Shown: positions 39,843-48,158, numbered from the stretch's first letter. The stretch: DNA of 64,000 nt from Lujinxingia sediminis (GCF_004005565.1 NZ_SADD01000007.1:165439-229438), one strand, 5' to 3'. A program made the numbers and translations. Notes: generated from the sequence alone by a model not told the origin.

Positions 39843-40954
39843 GCCATCCCCACCCCCAGATAATTGCCCAGGGCAAAGCCCAACAACCCCATGGCAACTC
39901 CGGGCAAAATCAGCGCGCGCCGCCCCAGCCGCTCGGCGATCAGCGGCACAAAGGGCGGCCCGTAAATCGCGGCGGTCGAGGTGATCAGAAAGGTGTCGGC
40001 ATCCACCCGCATCACCTTCGCCAGCAGCGCATGCAGGGCCACCGAGCCCACCATCACAACGCCCATCGCCACACTCACCTCCGCCCCCACCCCCATCAAC
40101 GCCGAGGGCCTCGTCAACGCCCCGATCCCCACGCAGAACACAAGAATCAGATACTCGCCGGCCTCATACGTCCCCCTCAAGGCTCGCACCCTCGGCCACA
40201 ACGACCCGGCGATGCCCCCGGTGGTGATCCCCAGCATCACCAGCGCCACCGAGATTCCCCCCGTCAGCCCCCACGAGAGCCCCGCACTCAAGAGCACCAC
40301 GCCCACCGACACCCCCAGCCCCAGCGCAACCTCCCGCCAGACCCGGCGCACCTTCACCGGCGCCTCCCCCTCATCGCCCCTCGCCAGCCCCACCCCCTTT
40401 GCAACCCCCAGCCACCTCCGAAACACCACCTGCCCCACGCTCAGCAGAAACACGAGGTACACCCCGCCCACCACCACGTCGGCGGCGTTCATCGCCACAA
40501 ACACCTCCTGGCTCACCTCCAACGCCCTCCCCACGCTCAGCATATTGGGCGTTCCCCCGGTGTAGACCCCCACCATCATCCCGGCGACTTTTGCCGACTC
40601 CTCCGACCACCTCGCCATCCACCCGCTGGCCAGCGCCACCACCACCAGCACCGAGACCACCGCGCACCCAAACGACACCAGCACCGCGCGTCCCTGCTTC
40701 AGCCACGCCCGCACATCGCTCGAAAACAAAAGCAGCGGAATCGCCAGCGGAATCGCCGCCTCGCTGATCGTCCGCGCCACCGCCTCTTCCACATCCACCC
40801 CCGGCGTATTCGCCAGGATGATGCCGGCCGCATAGCAGAGCAGCACGGGATGAAAGACCTCGAACGCCCGATGCCTGCCCTCCAGATAACGCGCCAGAGC
40901 GGGCATTCCCAACGCCACCACCACCAACACCGCCGTCCACAGCATCCTCACCAC
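39815..40954 (-). CDS. DUF819 family multi-pass membrane protein
   Basis: 379 aa with about ten membrane helices. The pattern of the DUF819 (YjcL-like) family is clear: LCYAAGIILANTPG near the start, IPLAIPLLLFSSDVRAWL, the TGGTPNMLSVGRAL loop, and STAAIYGPPFVPLIAERLG near the end. GTG at 40954 or ATG at 40945 can be the start; both have a G-rich stretch upstream. Function unknown; the fold is related to gluconate/anion permeases. The coding strand is very rich in G, like the other minus-strand genes at 29.5, 48.6 and 50-56 kb. Confidence 0.88.
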   Translation of the reverse strand: MVRMLWTAVLVVVALGMPALARYLEGRHRAFEVFHPVLLCYAAGIILANTPGVDVEEAVARTISEAAIPLAIPLLLFSSDVRAWLKQGRAVLVSFGCAVVSVLVVVALASGWMARWSEESAKVAGMMVGVYTGGTPNMLSVGRALEVSQEVFVAMNAADVVVGGVYLVFLLSVGQVVFRRWLGVAKGVGLARGDEGEAPVKVRRVWREVALGLGVSVGVVLLSAGLSWGLTGGISVALVMLGITTGGIAGSLWPRVRALRGTYEAGEYLILVFCVGIGALTRPSALMGVGAEVSVAMGVVMVGSVALHALLAKVMRVDADTFLITSTAAIYGPPFVPLIAERLGRRALILPGVAMGLLGFALGNYLGVGMAYALGWLGA

Positions 40955-41053
40955 CTTGTTCGATCACCTTTGATTCGCAGTCCCCGCCATCATCCCCCGC
41001 CGGGGGGGCCAGGGGCAAATGGGGGCCAGGGGCACATGGGGGCCGGGGCTCGA

Positions 41054-41108
<55 letters not shown>

Positions 41109-41137
41109 CGCGAACTCGCGAACCCCAACCGACCATT

Positions 41138-41262
41138 ACGAATCGACCCACATCGCGAACCACCGGCGCCCCAAAACCACCCAACCACCCAACCACCCAA
41201 CCACAACCCGCGCCCCCCCCCAACGTCCACACGAATCGACCCACATCGCGAACCACCGGCGC
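41138..41262. repeat. two copies of the 32-base ACGAATCGACCC core with CAACCACC-rich spacer
   Basis: Identical 32-base cores at 41138-41169 and 41231-41262 (begins ACGAATCGACCCACATCGCG), 93 bases apart. The spacer contains the tandem octamer ACCCAACC. More copies occur at 42151-42362 and a diverged one at 63793-63824. Confidence 0.85.
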
Positions 41263-41292
41263 CCCAACCCGAGTGATCAAATGCCCTCCCGC

Positions 41293-41587
41293 GCTTCATC
41301 GATGAACGCATTAAGGGTTCGCGAGCCCTCCTCCGCCTCATCGATGAACGATTTAAGGGTTCGCGAGCCCTCCCCCGCCTCATCGATGAACGATTTAAGG
41401 GTTCGCGAGCCCTCCCCCGCTTCATCGATGAACGATTTGAGGGTTCGCGAACCCTCCCCCGCTTCATCAATGAACGATTTAAGGGTTTGCGAACCCTCCC
41501 CCGCTTCATCGATGAACGATTTGAGGGTTCGCGAACCCTCCCCCGCTTCATCGATGAACGATTTAAGGGTTTGCGAACCCTTTTTTT
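41293..41587. repeat. seven 42-base tandem units with double palindromes
   Basis: Units start at 41293, 41335, 41377, 41419, 41461, 41503 and 41545, exactly 42 bases apart. Each contains CATCGATG (one copy CATCAATG) and a second palindrome AGGGTTCGCGAACCCT or a close variant. Because 42 is a multiple of three, frames stay open on both strands. The last unit ends in seven T. Confidence 0.92.
41565..41587 (+). terminator. terminator formed by the last unit of the 42-base array
   Basis: AAGGGTT-TGCG-AACCCTT followed by a T run. All seven units have the same stem but only the last has the T tract, so only this one should stop plus-strand transcription. Confidence 0.7.
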
Positions 41588-41683
41588 ATCAACAATCTTG
41601 AATGGACGTTCAGTATCAGGCCGGCTGCCGCACCTCGCCGCCGAGAGCCGGAGCGTCCGCGTTGGCCTGGTCGTCGACGACGG

Positions 41684-41973
41684 ACGCCTGGCACCCGATC
41701 ACGGATGAACGGACGCCTGGCACCCGATCACAGATGAACGGATGCCTGGCACCCGATCACGGATGAACGGACCCCTGGCACCCGATCACGGATGAACGGA
41801 CGCCTGGCACCCGATCACGAATGAACGGACGCCTGGCACCCGATCACGGATGAACGGACCCCTGGCACCCGATCACAGATGAACGGACGCCTGGCACCCG
41901 ATCACGGATGAACGGACGCCTGGCACCCGATCACGAATGAACGGACGCCTGGCACCCGATCGTCGGTCAAGCT
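41684..41973. repeat. ten 29-base tandem units
   Basis: Units begin at 41684, 41713, 41742 and every 29 bases to 41945 (ACGCCTGGCACCCGATCAC...). Variants differ by single bases (ATGCC, ACCCC, CGG/CAG/CGA). No spacers, so not CRISPR. Confidence 0.92.
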
Positions 41974-42150
41974 CGAGCCCGTGATCGCGATCGAGATCGA
42001 GCCCCTGGCGTCGTCCCGGGGCGCTCAGCACAAAAAAATGAAAAACCTCTGTCACACACACCCGACCCTCCCGACACTTATCTACGTTCCACCGGCGCTA
42101 CGGGCTGGCTCTCGGACTCATACTCAAACCGCGAACCACCGACCGCCCAC

Positions 42151-42362
42151 ACGAATCGACCCACATCGCGAACCACCGGCGCTCCTCAACAACCCAACCA
42201 CCCAACCACCCAACCCCAACGAAAACCACCGACCGCCCACACGAATCGACCCACATCGCGAACCACCGGCGCACCTCAACAACCCAACCACCCAACCACC
42301 CAACCACAACGAAAACCACCGACCGCTCACACGAATCGACCCACATCGCGAACCACCGGCGC
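42151..42362. repeat. three copies of the 32-base core at 90-base spacing, ending at the sigma-factor start
   Basis: Cores at 42151, 42241 and 42331 are identical to those at 41138 and 41231. Spacers again carry ACCCAACC runs. The third core ends six bases before the ATG of the ECF sigma gene at 42368, so the leader of that gene is made of repeat DNA. Confidence 0.88.
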
Positions 42363-42367
42363 TCCTG

Positions 42368-42886
42368 ATGAATGAACTCCGCCACCATATCAAGGCCCTG
42401 CACGCCGACGCCTTCCGCTGGGCTATGCACCAGGCTGGCGATCGCCAGCTGGCCGAAGACGCGCTCCAGGCGGCCTACGAGGCGCTTCTCGACGGCTCGG
42501 CCGCCTGCCGCGACCCGGAGGCCTTTAAGAGCTTTCTCTTCGGGCTGGTGCGCAACAAGGTGCGCGCGCTGCGCCGACGCCAGACCTTTAGTCGCTTTGC
42601 CGCCCTCGACTTTAAGGCGCTGCAAAAGACACCGACCTCGTCGCTCGAAACAGACCACGCCGACCCGCGCGTCGCTGCCCTTCGACAGGCCCTGCTCACC
42701 CTCTCGCCACGCCAGCGCGATCTCATGGAACTGGTCTTCTACCACGAGCTCACCCTGGACGAGGCCGCCCGCACCCTGGGCATCAACCCGGGCACCGCCC
42801 GCACGCACTACGACCGCGCCAAACGCGCCCTTCGCACCCACCTCAACGCCCTGGAGGACGCATGTCTCACCAACCCGACCCGCTAA
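42368..42886 (+). CDS. ECF-type RNA polymerase sigma factor
   Basis: 172 aa from the ATG at 42368; a longer frame upstream reads through the repeats and is rejected. Region 2 is seen in DAFRWAMHQAGDRQLAEDALQ, with the usual W and 'AEDALQ' core, and region 4 in LSPRQRDLMELVFYHELTLD followed by EAARTLGINPGTARTHYDRAKR, a helix-turn-helix for -35 recognition. Its stop overlaps the next gene by 25 bases, the classic coupling of an ECF factor to its anti-sigma. No ribosome site is visible in the repeat-derived leader. Confidence 0.88.
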   Translation: MNELRHHIKALHADAFRWAMHQAGDRQLAEDALQAAYEALLDGSAACRDPEAFKSFLFGLVRNKVRALRRRQTFSRFAALDFKALQKTPTSSLETDHADPRVAALRQALLTLSPRQRDLMELVFYHELTLDEAARTLGINPGTARTHYDRAKRALRTHLNALEDACLTNPTR

Positions 42887-43308
42887 AAGAGCTCTACCAC
42901 CAGGCCACCGACGACGCGCTCGCGGTGGACCCTCCAGACTTCGAGACCACCTGGGCCGCCGCATCCTCTTCCCCCTCAAGCCCGGGGGCCGTGACCTTCA
43001 AGGGCCTGCACACCGCCGGTGGCGGCCCCCCCGTCCTGGCCGCGCTGCTTCTTATCCTCATCGTCGCCGCGGCCCTCCTTCGCCCGACCGCCGAGGCCCC
43101 TCGCGTTGAGGAGCCCGGCACCAAACCCGCTGCGGCCCTCGCCATCGCCCCGACCACCATCGCCCCGAACACCACCGAGCCTACCGCCACCGAAGAAGAC
43201 TGGGACGAGCTCGCAAGGCTCGCCGACGATATCTGGAGCTGGCAGGCCCCCACCGATGACTTCTTGCTCGACGAGACCCTCGACGCATCCTCTGGAAACC
43301 CCGGCTGA
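42862..43308 (+). CDS. probable membrane anti-sigma factor (CnrY-like by position)
   Basis: 148 aa, overlapping the sigma gene by 25 bases. A 50-residue cytoplasmic head, one membrane helix (PPVLAALLLILIVAAALL), and a periplasmic Thr/Pro/Ala-rich stretch ending in the acidic EEDWDELARLADDIWSW segment. No zinc-finger (ZAS) motif. Assignment rests on the position between an ECF sigma and a CnrX/Spy-like protein and on the topology; sequence family not recognised. Confidence 0.6.
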   Translation: MSHQPDPLKELYHQATDDALAVDPPDFETTWAAASSSPSSPGAVTFKGLHTAGGGPPVLAALLLILIVAAALLRPTAEAPRVEEPGTKPAAALAIAPTTIAPNTTEPTATEEDWDELARLADDIWSWQAPTDDFLLDETLDASSGNPG

Positions 43309-43370
43309 CCCCCTGAATCCTCGCCACACATAACGCCCATCTCACGCCACACCCCACATAAGGAGTCACC

Positions 43371-43880
43371 ATGAAACGCCTCATCATCACCCTCTCGACG
43401 CTCATCGCCCTGGCACTCGTGCTCCCCGCTACCGCCTCCGCTCAACAAGGTCCGCAGCGCCATCAGGACACCGTAGAACGCCTCCTCCCCAACCCTCGCC
43501 ACCTCATCGCCCTGCGCGATGAACTCGGCCTGAGTGAGGCGCAGAAGACCCGAATCCGCACCCTCCTCGAAGGCAAACGCGACGCCCATCAGGCCCGCCG
43601 CCAGGGGCTGCGCGAAGCCCACCAGGCCATGCGCGAGCTCATCGCCTCCAACGGCTCCGACGACGCGATTCGGGCGAAGCTCAACGAAGTCCTGGAACTC
43701 GAAAACCGGCTCAAGCGCGAGCGCCTGGATCTGGCCCTTGAGCTTCGCGCCGTCCTCACCCCGGAGCAGCGCACGCAGTTCCAGGAGCTCTCCGCCCAAC
43801 GCCGGGAGCAACGCCGAGAGCAACGCGGCCCTCGTGGCAAACGCCGCCAGGGGCCGGGCCAGCCCGCCACAACCTTCTAA
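43371..43880 (+). CDS. periplasmic CnrX/Spy-like helical protein (heavy-metal sensor family)
   Basis: 169 aa, strong ribosome site AAGGAG. Sec signal peptide (MKRLIITLSTLIALALVL, cleavage after ATASA), then an all-helical domain with LRDELGLSEAQKTRIRTLLEGKR and the LTPEQRTQFQEL motif (LTxxQ) of Spy/CpxP/CnrX-like proteins, and an Arg/Gln-rich tail. Such proteins bind metal or unfolded protein in the periplasm and report to a membrane partner. Third gene after an ECF sigma and membrane anti-sigma, as in cnrYXH, so it is the likely sensor. A terminator follows. Confidence 0.8.
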   Translation: MKRLIITLSTLIALALVLPATASAQQGPQRHQDTVERLLPNPRHLIALRDELGLSEAQKTRIRTLLEGKRDAHQARRQGLREAHQAMRELIASNGSDDAIRAKLNEVLELENRLKRERLDLALELRAVLTPEQRTQFQELSAQRREQRREQRGPRGKRRQGPGQPATTF

Positions 43881-43901
43881 CCCTCTCTTAAAAACACAGA
43901 C

Positions 43902-43934
43902 GCGGGGCGCTCGGTGGAGCGCCCCGCTTCTCTT
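43902..43934 (+). terminator. intrinsic terminator of the sigma/anti-sigma/sensor unit
   Basis: 11-bp stem GCGGGGCGCTC / GAGCGCCCCGC with loop GGTG and TTCTCTT after it, 22 bases past the stop. Confidence 0.85.
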
Positions 43935-43966
43935 GATGCAAACGCGTTCGTCCTGCCTGGCCCGAC

Positions 43967-44281
43967 TCAGGGGGACCAGGGATCGCTCAAATCCTCACCC
44001 TCGCTCAGATGCGGATTGAGCATGTTGGCCAGGCGCAGCTGATCGCGACAGAGCAGCTCATTCGTCTCCTGCACCTTGCACACCCGCACATGGGTGGAGC
44101 GCGCCGTCACCGTGCTGATGATGCCCGTCGACTGCTGGCGTTCATAGACCAGGATCAACGTCTCGTCGTCATGCCAGTGGGTAAACGTCGCGTCGCGAAG
44201 CGTCGTCTTCCCGGCACAGCCCACCGCCGAGGCCATCACAAGGCCCGCCAGACAAGCCTTCATCCACGTCATCATCTTCAT
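43967..44281 (-). CDS. small lipoprotein, fourth of a four-gene cassette
   Basis: 104 aa. Signal peptide with lipobox (MASAVGC), then mature protein with HWHDDETLILVYERQQ and a C-terminal pair of cysteines, VCKVQETNELLCRD. Overlaps the upstream gene by ATGA. A much longer frame in the same phase (to 44767) is an accident of the overlapping genes. Function unknown. Confidence 0.7.
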   Translation of the reverse strand: MKMMTWMKACLAGLVMASAVGCAGKTTLRDATFTHWHDDETLILVYERQQSTGIISTVTARSTHVRVCKVQETNELLCRDQLRLANMLNPHLSEGEDLSDPWSP

Positions 44282-44556
44282 TGGTACTCCTCGGTCCTCA
44301 GCAGCACCGTCTCCCGGCACTCCGTCTCCTCTCCGGGGTTCTGCGCATCCACCGAACACACCTCCAACACCAGCGCGGAGTCGCTTATCGCGCCTCCGGC
44401 CATCGAGGGGTAAAGCGGGTTGTAGATGTATTTCACGCTGCGATCGCTCACGACCTGATAGTCGGTCACGTACACATACTCGGGCATCGCACAGCCGACG
44501 CCGGCCGCCAGCACCACCGCGCTCAAAAGCGCGCCTCGCATCCATCGTGTCATCAC
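44278..44556 (-). CDS. small lipoprotein, third of the cassette
   Basis: 92 aa. Lipobox LAAGVGC, mature part begins AMPEYVYVTDYQVVS, C-terminal cysteine pair EVCSVDAQNPGEETECRET. Overlaps both neighbours by four bases (ATGA), so translation is coupled. Similar in plan to the other three members; family unknown. Confidence 0.7.
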   Translation of the reverse strand: MMTRWMRGALLSAVVLAAGVGCAMPEYVYVTDYQVVSDRSVKYIYNPLYPSMAGGAISDSALVLEVCSVDAQNPGEETECRETVLLRTEEYQ

Positions 44557-45008
44557 TGCACCTCCCCGGGCTCCGAAGCCTCATCCACCGGAGCCTCCTC
44601 CGGACTACCACCCTCAGCCGGTTCCGCCTCGGGCTCAACCTCGTCCTGACCTTCACCCTGATCGTTAACCGATGACCGGACCGACGTCGCAATAGCCGGC
44701 GGAAGATTAACCCGACCAAAATGACCGGCCAGATAGGGCGCACAAACACGAGAGCCCATATCTTCACAGACCTTGGTGCAGCTCATCTGCCCTTCGACCC
44801 GGCCGCAGCGCCAGTAGTTGATGCCCTCGGGCTCCACACTCTCGTAGAAAGGCCCCAGACGCGTCACCCGCTCAGCGGAGGTCTGCATCGTAAAAAAGCC
44901 GCCCTCCCGATGGGAGTCGGCCTGCCGAATCGTGTAGCGCACCTCGGTGCACCCCATCCCGAGCACCAGGAGCACGCCCAGCGCCACGCTTTGCGTCCAC
45001 CTCATCAT
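44553..45008 (-). CDS. small lipoprotein, second of the cassette
   Basis: 151 aa, the largest member. Lipobox GVLLVLGMGC, then TEVRYTIRQADSH, a segment with YWRCGRVEGQMSCTKVCEDMGSRVC-type cysteines (four Cys), and a Glu/Pro/Gly-rich tail. Overlaps the upstream 82-aa gene and the downstream gene by ATGA junctions. Not recognised. Confidence 0.7.
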   Translation of the reverse strand: MMRWTQSVALGVLLVLGMGCTEVRYTIRQADSHREGGFFTMQTSAERVTRLGPFYESVEPEGINYWRCGRVEGQMSCTKVCEDMGSRVCAPYLAGHFGRVNLPPAIATSVRSSVNDQGEGQDEVEPEAEPAEGGSPEEAPVDEASEPGEVQ

Positions 45009-45253
45009 TTGTACTCCACGTCAAGAATCTGGCACTCCGAGAGACGATCGCCCTCAATCTCACACGAGATCACGCCCCGCTTACTCTCCTCACCGGTGTT
45101 CTGACTGAAGAGAAACGTGACCGAATCTGCCGACGAATCGACCGCCTCCACTTCCCGCATCCCCGGGGTCACACACCCCACCAGGCTTAGCGAAACCACC
45201 GTCAGCCCTAACGCCCGTCGAAGCGCGCTGCGGCTCCATCCTTTTTCTGTCAT
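45005..45253 (-). CDS. small lipoprotein, first of the cassette
   Basis: 82 aa. ATG at 45253 has GAGGAG four bases upstream. Lipobox SLSLVGC, mature part TPGMREVEAVDSSADSVTF, then ISCEIEGDRLSECQIL, a cysteine pair spaced like those in the three genes downstream. The first gene of the operon; its longer in-phase frame to 45736 has no support. Confidence 0.7.
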   Translation of the reverse strand: MTEKGWSRSALRRALGLTVVSLSLVGCVTPGMREVEAVDSSADSVTFLFSQNTGEESKRGVISCEIEGDRLSECQILDVEYK

Positions 45254-45738
45254 GTACTCCTCTCCACACATCACGTTATCGGCAACATCGAACCCATGAC
45301 CACGTCCTGTCGGTCCATTATCTCGTCCCCGCAACAAGCCCGCTTCTACGCCGTGGTGCCCCCTGAGCCTAGCGCACGATCGCCATTTGGAACAGGGATC
45401 TCCCCCCCGAGAAGGCTCCTCTCCCTCGAAGACCGGGCGGCCGTGAAGCTCCCGCTCAGACGGCACAAAGCCGTCCCCAAACGTGGGTCGGCAGAGCGCG
45501 GCGAATGATGCCTTGAACAGCCGCACCGCCCGCTCCTCAGCACCATCCCCCCCGTGCGACTCTACGTGTGTGTCATACTCCCCCCTGGCCCCCGACAACC
45601 GGGAGACCACCAACGAACCTGCCATGTCCCCGCAGGCCACACGCCTTTTTGCGACGTCCCTCGCCACGCAGGCCCTGCCCCCCTCCCCCGGACAGGGGAG
45701 CCCCCCCCCGGAGCCTCGTGCCCTGACGAGGCGCATGG
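45254..45738. other. intergenic region, nothing recognised
   Basis: 485 bases between the lipoprotein operon (promoter expected here, minus strand) and the end of the GNAT gene. Short frames exist on both strands but none has a good start or codon pattern. No repeat or hairpin stands out. Confidence 0.4.
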
Positions 45739-46305
45739 TTACTGGGCTGCAGGCTGCTCCACCTGCAACCAGCCGCGACCGCCCTCTTCGACGATCTCAG
45801 CAAGATCACGACGCATCACCGTGACCTCCTCACCGCGGTACGTCTCCACCGAGACCACTTCCCAGCCCAGGCGTTCGTAGAGCGGTGCCTGATCCGGGGT
45901 GTAGAGGTAGAGCTCTTCGACCCCCTGACTGGCAGCCACCTCTTCCACGCGCTGCACCAGCCGACTGCCAATGCCCTGCCCGCGCTGAGATGCATCCACA
46001 TAGACCGTGGAGAGCCAGGGTGAAAACTCCGGATGCGTGGACAGATCCTCTTCGGCCAGGCTGATCGTACCCACGATCGCCTCGTCCTCGACGGCAACCA
46101 GCGTCAGCGGAAGCCCCTCCTTGACCGCACTCTCGCGCAACTCTTCCACGCGCGTGCCCACCGTTTTATCGGGACTCAAATGCGCCCACTCGTCCTGATG
46201 CCAGCGCGCAACCTTCTTCATCTCCGCGAGCTCCTGGCTGCTGAGCTCCTCGGCGGCGGGCTCTTCCACCCCGAGGTGGTCCGAAAGGTACGTAATTTTC
46301 ACCAT
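45739..46305 (-). CDS. GNAT-family N-acetyltransferase
   Basis: 188 aa from the ATG at 46305, preceded by AAGGAG at eight bases; the frame's first 12 codons are dropped. The acetyl-CoA site is clear: TVYVDASQRGQGIGSRLVQR (motif A, Q-R-G-Q-G-I-G) and the C-terminal YLYTPDQAPLYERLGWEV (motif B). The substrate is unknown. Cytoplasmic; monocistronic. Confidence 0.9.
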   Translation of the reverse strand: MVKITYLSDHLGVEEPAAEELSSQELAEMKKVARWHQDEWAHLSPDKTVGTRVEELRESAVKEGLPLTLVAVEDEAIVGTISLAEEDLSTHPEFSPWLSTVYVDASQRGQGIGSRLVQRVEEVAASQGVEELYLYTPDQAPLYERLGWEVVSVETYRGEEVTVMRRDLAEIVEEGGRGWLQVEQPAAQ

Positions 46306-46887
46306 CTGCGTGTCTCCTTGCTTAAGATTCACTGAACACATGACACTGTGTAGGGCATCAACCTACCCATTTCAACCCCATCCCCCCGATATCCCGGACA
46401 TGCCCCCGTCTGTGATCCGGGCATCAGCGGTCGTTCTCCCCCCTTGTATGGGTCGCTGCCCCCGGTGTGTGCGCCCGAGCGTTGTCTGGGGGCACACTCC
46501 CTTCCCGGCGACCAGGGCCGCAGCGGGGGCGGAGCTTTGGGGGGCAAGCTGATCACCCCTCACGCGGTGTCCACCCTCGACGCTTTACCCTTCACATCGC
46601 CCTCTGCTCAGCCCTCAACGCTTCCGGCGCTTGCGTTATCGTAGCGTGAGCTGGCGTTGATGCCGTGTCTGCGGCATGGAGAGCACCTTTTGCTGCGTTG
46701 CAATGCCTCGACGATGGAAGCATCGTCTTACGTTTTGCGCTTTGCCCCGGGCACGCTCAAGCTCGCCTCCATCCGCATCTACATCTGCTCACGGTCTGGT
46801 ACCGGTTGATGACTTCCAGCACGATGCCTTATGAACGGAAGGTCCTTCCCCTCCCGAGGCCCCCCCTCACGCTGCTCCGGAGACTCC
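46306..46887. other. intergenic region upstream of the M20 amidohydrolase
   Basis: 582 bases between divergent genes. One stem-loop, ATGCCG-TGTCTG-CGGCAT, lies at 46660-46677. Short frames (e.g. 46310-46552 plus, 46329-46556 minus) overlap each other and look random. No gene is called. Confidence 0.45.
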
Positions 46888-48135
46888 ATGCACGCCCCTT
46901 CCCCCGACCTCCTCGCACGTCTCACCGACACCCTTCGCGACAACACCGATCGCCTCATCGAGCTGCGCCGCTATCTCCACACCCATCCCGAGCTCAGCCA
47001 GCATGAGTTTGAAACGACCGCGCACATGGTCGCACGCGTCGAAGAGCTGGGCTTTGAAACCTTCGTGCGCCCGGAGGGCACCGGCTTCTATGCAGATCTC
47101 ACGCCGGCGAACTTTGACCCGACCCTTCACCCCACCGTCGCCATCCGCTCGGACATCGACGCGCTCCCCATCGAGGAGCTCAACGACATCCCCTACACGT
47201 CGCAAAACCCCGGGGTGATGCACGCCTGCGGCCATGACGTGCATATGGCCACCGTCTTCGGCAGCGGGCTCAGCCTCCGAGAACTCAAAGACCAGCTGCC
47301 GGGCCGCCTGCGCCTGATCTTCCAGCACGCCGAAGAGACCGTGCCCGGCGGTGCCACCGAAATGGTGGATTTCGGGGCCATCGACCACGTCGACGCCATC
47401 CTCGGCCTGCATTGCGACCCGGAGCGCCCCATCGGTGAGATCGGCGTACGCCCGGGCCCCTTCACCGCATCCTTCGATCTCTTTGAAATTCACATCGAAG
47501 GCAAAGGCGGACACGGCGCTCGCCCCCACCAGTGCACCGACCCGATCTTCGTCGCCACCCAGGTTGCCAACGCCCTCTACCAGCTTCCGGCCCATAACTT
47601 CGATGCCCGCATCCCGGCGGTGATCACGCTGGGGACCTTCCAGGCCGGCATCGCCGCCAACGTCATCCCCGAGACCGCGTCGCTCTCCGGCTCCATCCGC
47701 ACCATCTCCCCGGAGCATCGCGACCAGCTCGACGATCTGCTGCGACGCACCATCGGCGGCATCTGCCTGGCCCATGGAGCCTCCTACGAGCTCAAGCTGA
47801 TTCGCGGCGCCCCGGCCATTCATAACGACGCCTACATCACCTCGGTGATCGCCGACGTCGCCACCGACATCCTCGGTGACAATGGGGCCCAGCACATCCC
47901 CCTCCCTTCGATGGGCGGCGAAGATTTCTCGGTGTACTGCGAACGCATCCCCGGCGCGATGTTCCGCCTGGGCACCGGGGCTCAGGCTCCCCGAAACTTC
48001 TTACATTCCCCCCACTTCAATATCGACGAGCGCGCCATCAACGTCGGCGCCTCCATCCTGGCCCGCGCTGCCCTGCGCCTTCTCCATGAGAAAGCCATCG
48101 AGAAGAAGACCGACCGCATGGTCCAGCCCCTCTGA
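46888..48135 (+). CDS. M20D-family amidohydrolase (hippurate/IAA-amino acid hydrolase type)
   Basis: 415 aa from the ATG at 46888 with GGAG five to eight bases upstream; 19 upstream in-frame codons are dropped. Hallmarks of M20D enzymes: LRRYLHTHPELSQHEFET, the metal site MHACGHDVHMAT (C, H, H), QHAEETVPGGATEM (Glu, Glu), LGLHCDPERPIGEIGV and GEDFSVYCERIPG. These enzymes split N-acyl or peptide-like amides of amino acids. The cysteine metal ligand in 'ACGHD' fits the amidohydrolase group rather than the ArgE/DapE group seen at 21014. Substrate unknown. Confidence 0.9.
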   Translation: MHAPSPDLLARLTDTLRDNTDRLIELRRYLHTHPELSQHEFETTAHMVARVEELGFETFVRPEGTGFYADLTPANFDPTLHPTVAIRSDIDALPIEELNDIPYTSQNPGVMHACGHDVHMATVFGSGLSLRELKDQLPGRLRLIFQHAEETVPGGATEMVDFGAIDHVDAILGLHCDPERPIGEIGVRPGPFTASFDLFEIHIEGKGGHGARPHQCTDPIFVATQVANALYQLPAHNFDARIPAVITLGTFQAGIAANVIPETASLSGSIRTISPEHRDQLDDLLRRTIGGICLAHGASYELKLIRGAPAIHNDAYITSVIADVATDILGDNGAQHIPLPSMGGEDFSVYCERIPGAMFRLGTGAQAPRNFLHSPHFNIDERAINVGASILARAALRLLHEKAIEKKTDRMVQPL

Positions 48136-48158
48136 GCGAGCTACGAGGGCTCCAGACC

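Noticed and set aside
41293..41587. CRISPR array
   Set aside because: The 42-base units follow each other without spacers and are identical throughout apart from point changes; no cas gene is present.
41281..41601. protein of 106 aa made of 14-residue repeats
   Set aside because: It exists only because the 42-base unit is a multiple of three; the opposite strand is open too, there is no ribosome site, and the region is better explained by palindromic DNA repeats.
41684..41973. CRISPR array with 29-base repeats
   Set aside because: Repeat length is typical, but the copies are directly adjacent with no spacer.
41981..42367. N-terminal extension of the sigma factor
   Set aside because: The frame reads through repeat DNA (RIDPHREPPA repeats) and has no relation to sigma factors; family similarity starts at the ATG at 42368.
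43967..44767. one 266-aa gene in place of the small lipoproteins
   Set aside because: The upper half overlaps two lipoprotein genes in another phase and lacks any recognisable domain; the ATGA-coupled lipoproteins with lipoboxes are far better supported.
45005..45736. 243-aa gene on the minus strand
   Set aside because: Only the last 82 codons have a ribosome site and signal peptide; the upstream part is Arg/Gly-rich noise.
46306..46887. tRNA or small gene in the long gap
   Set aside because: No cloverleaf arms or convincing coding frame were found; short frames overlap on both strands.
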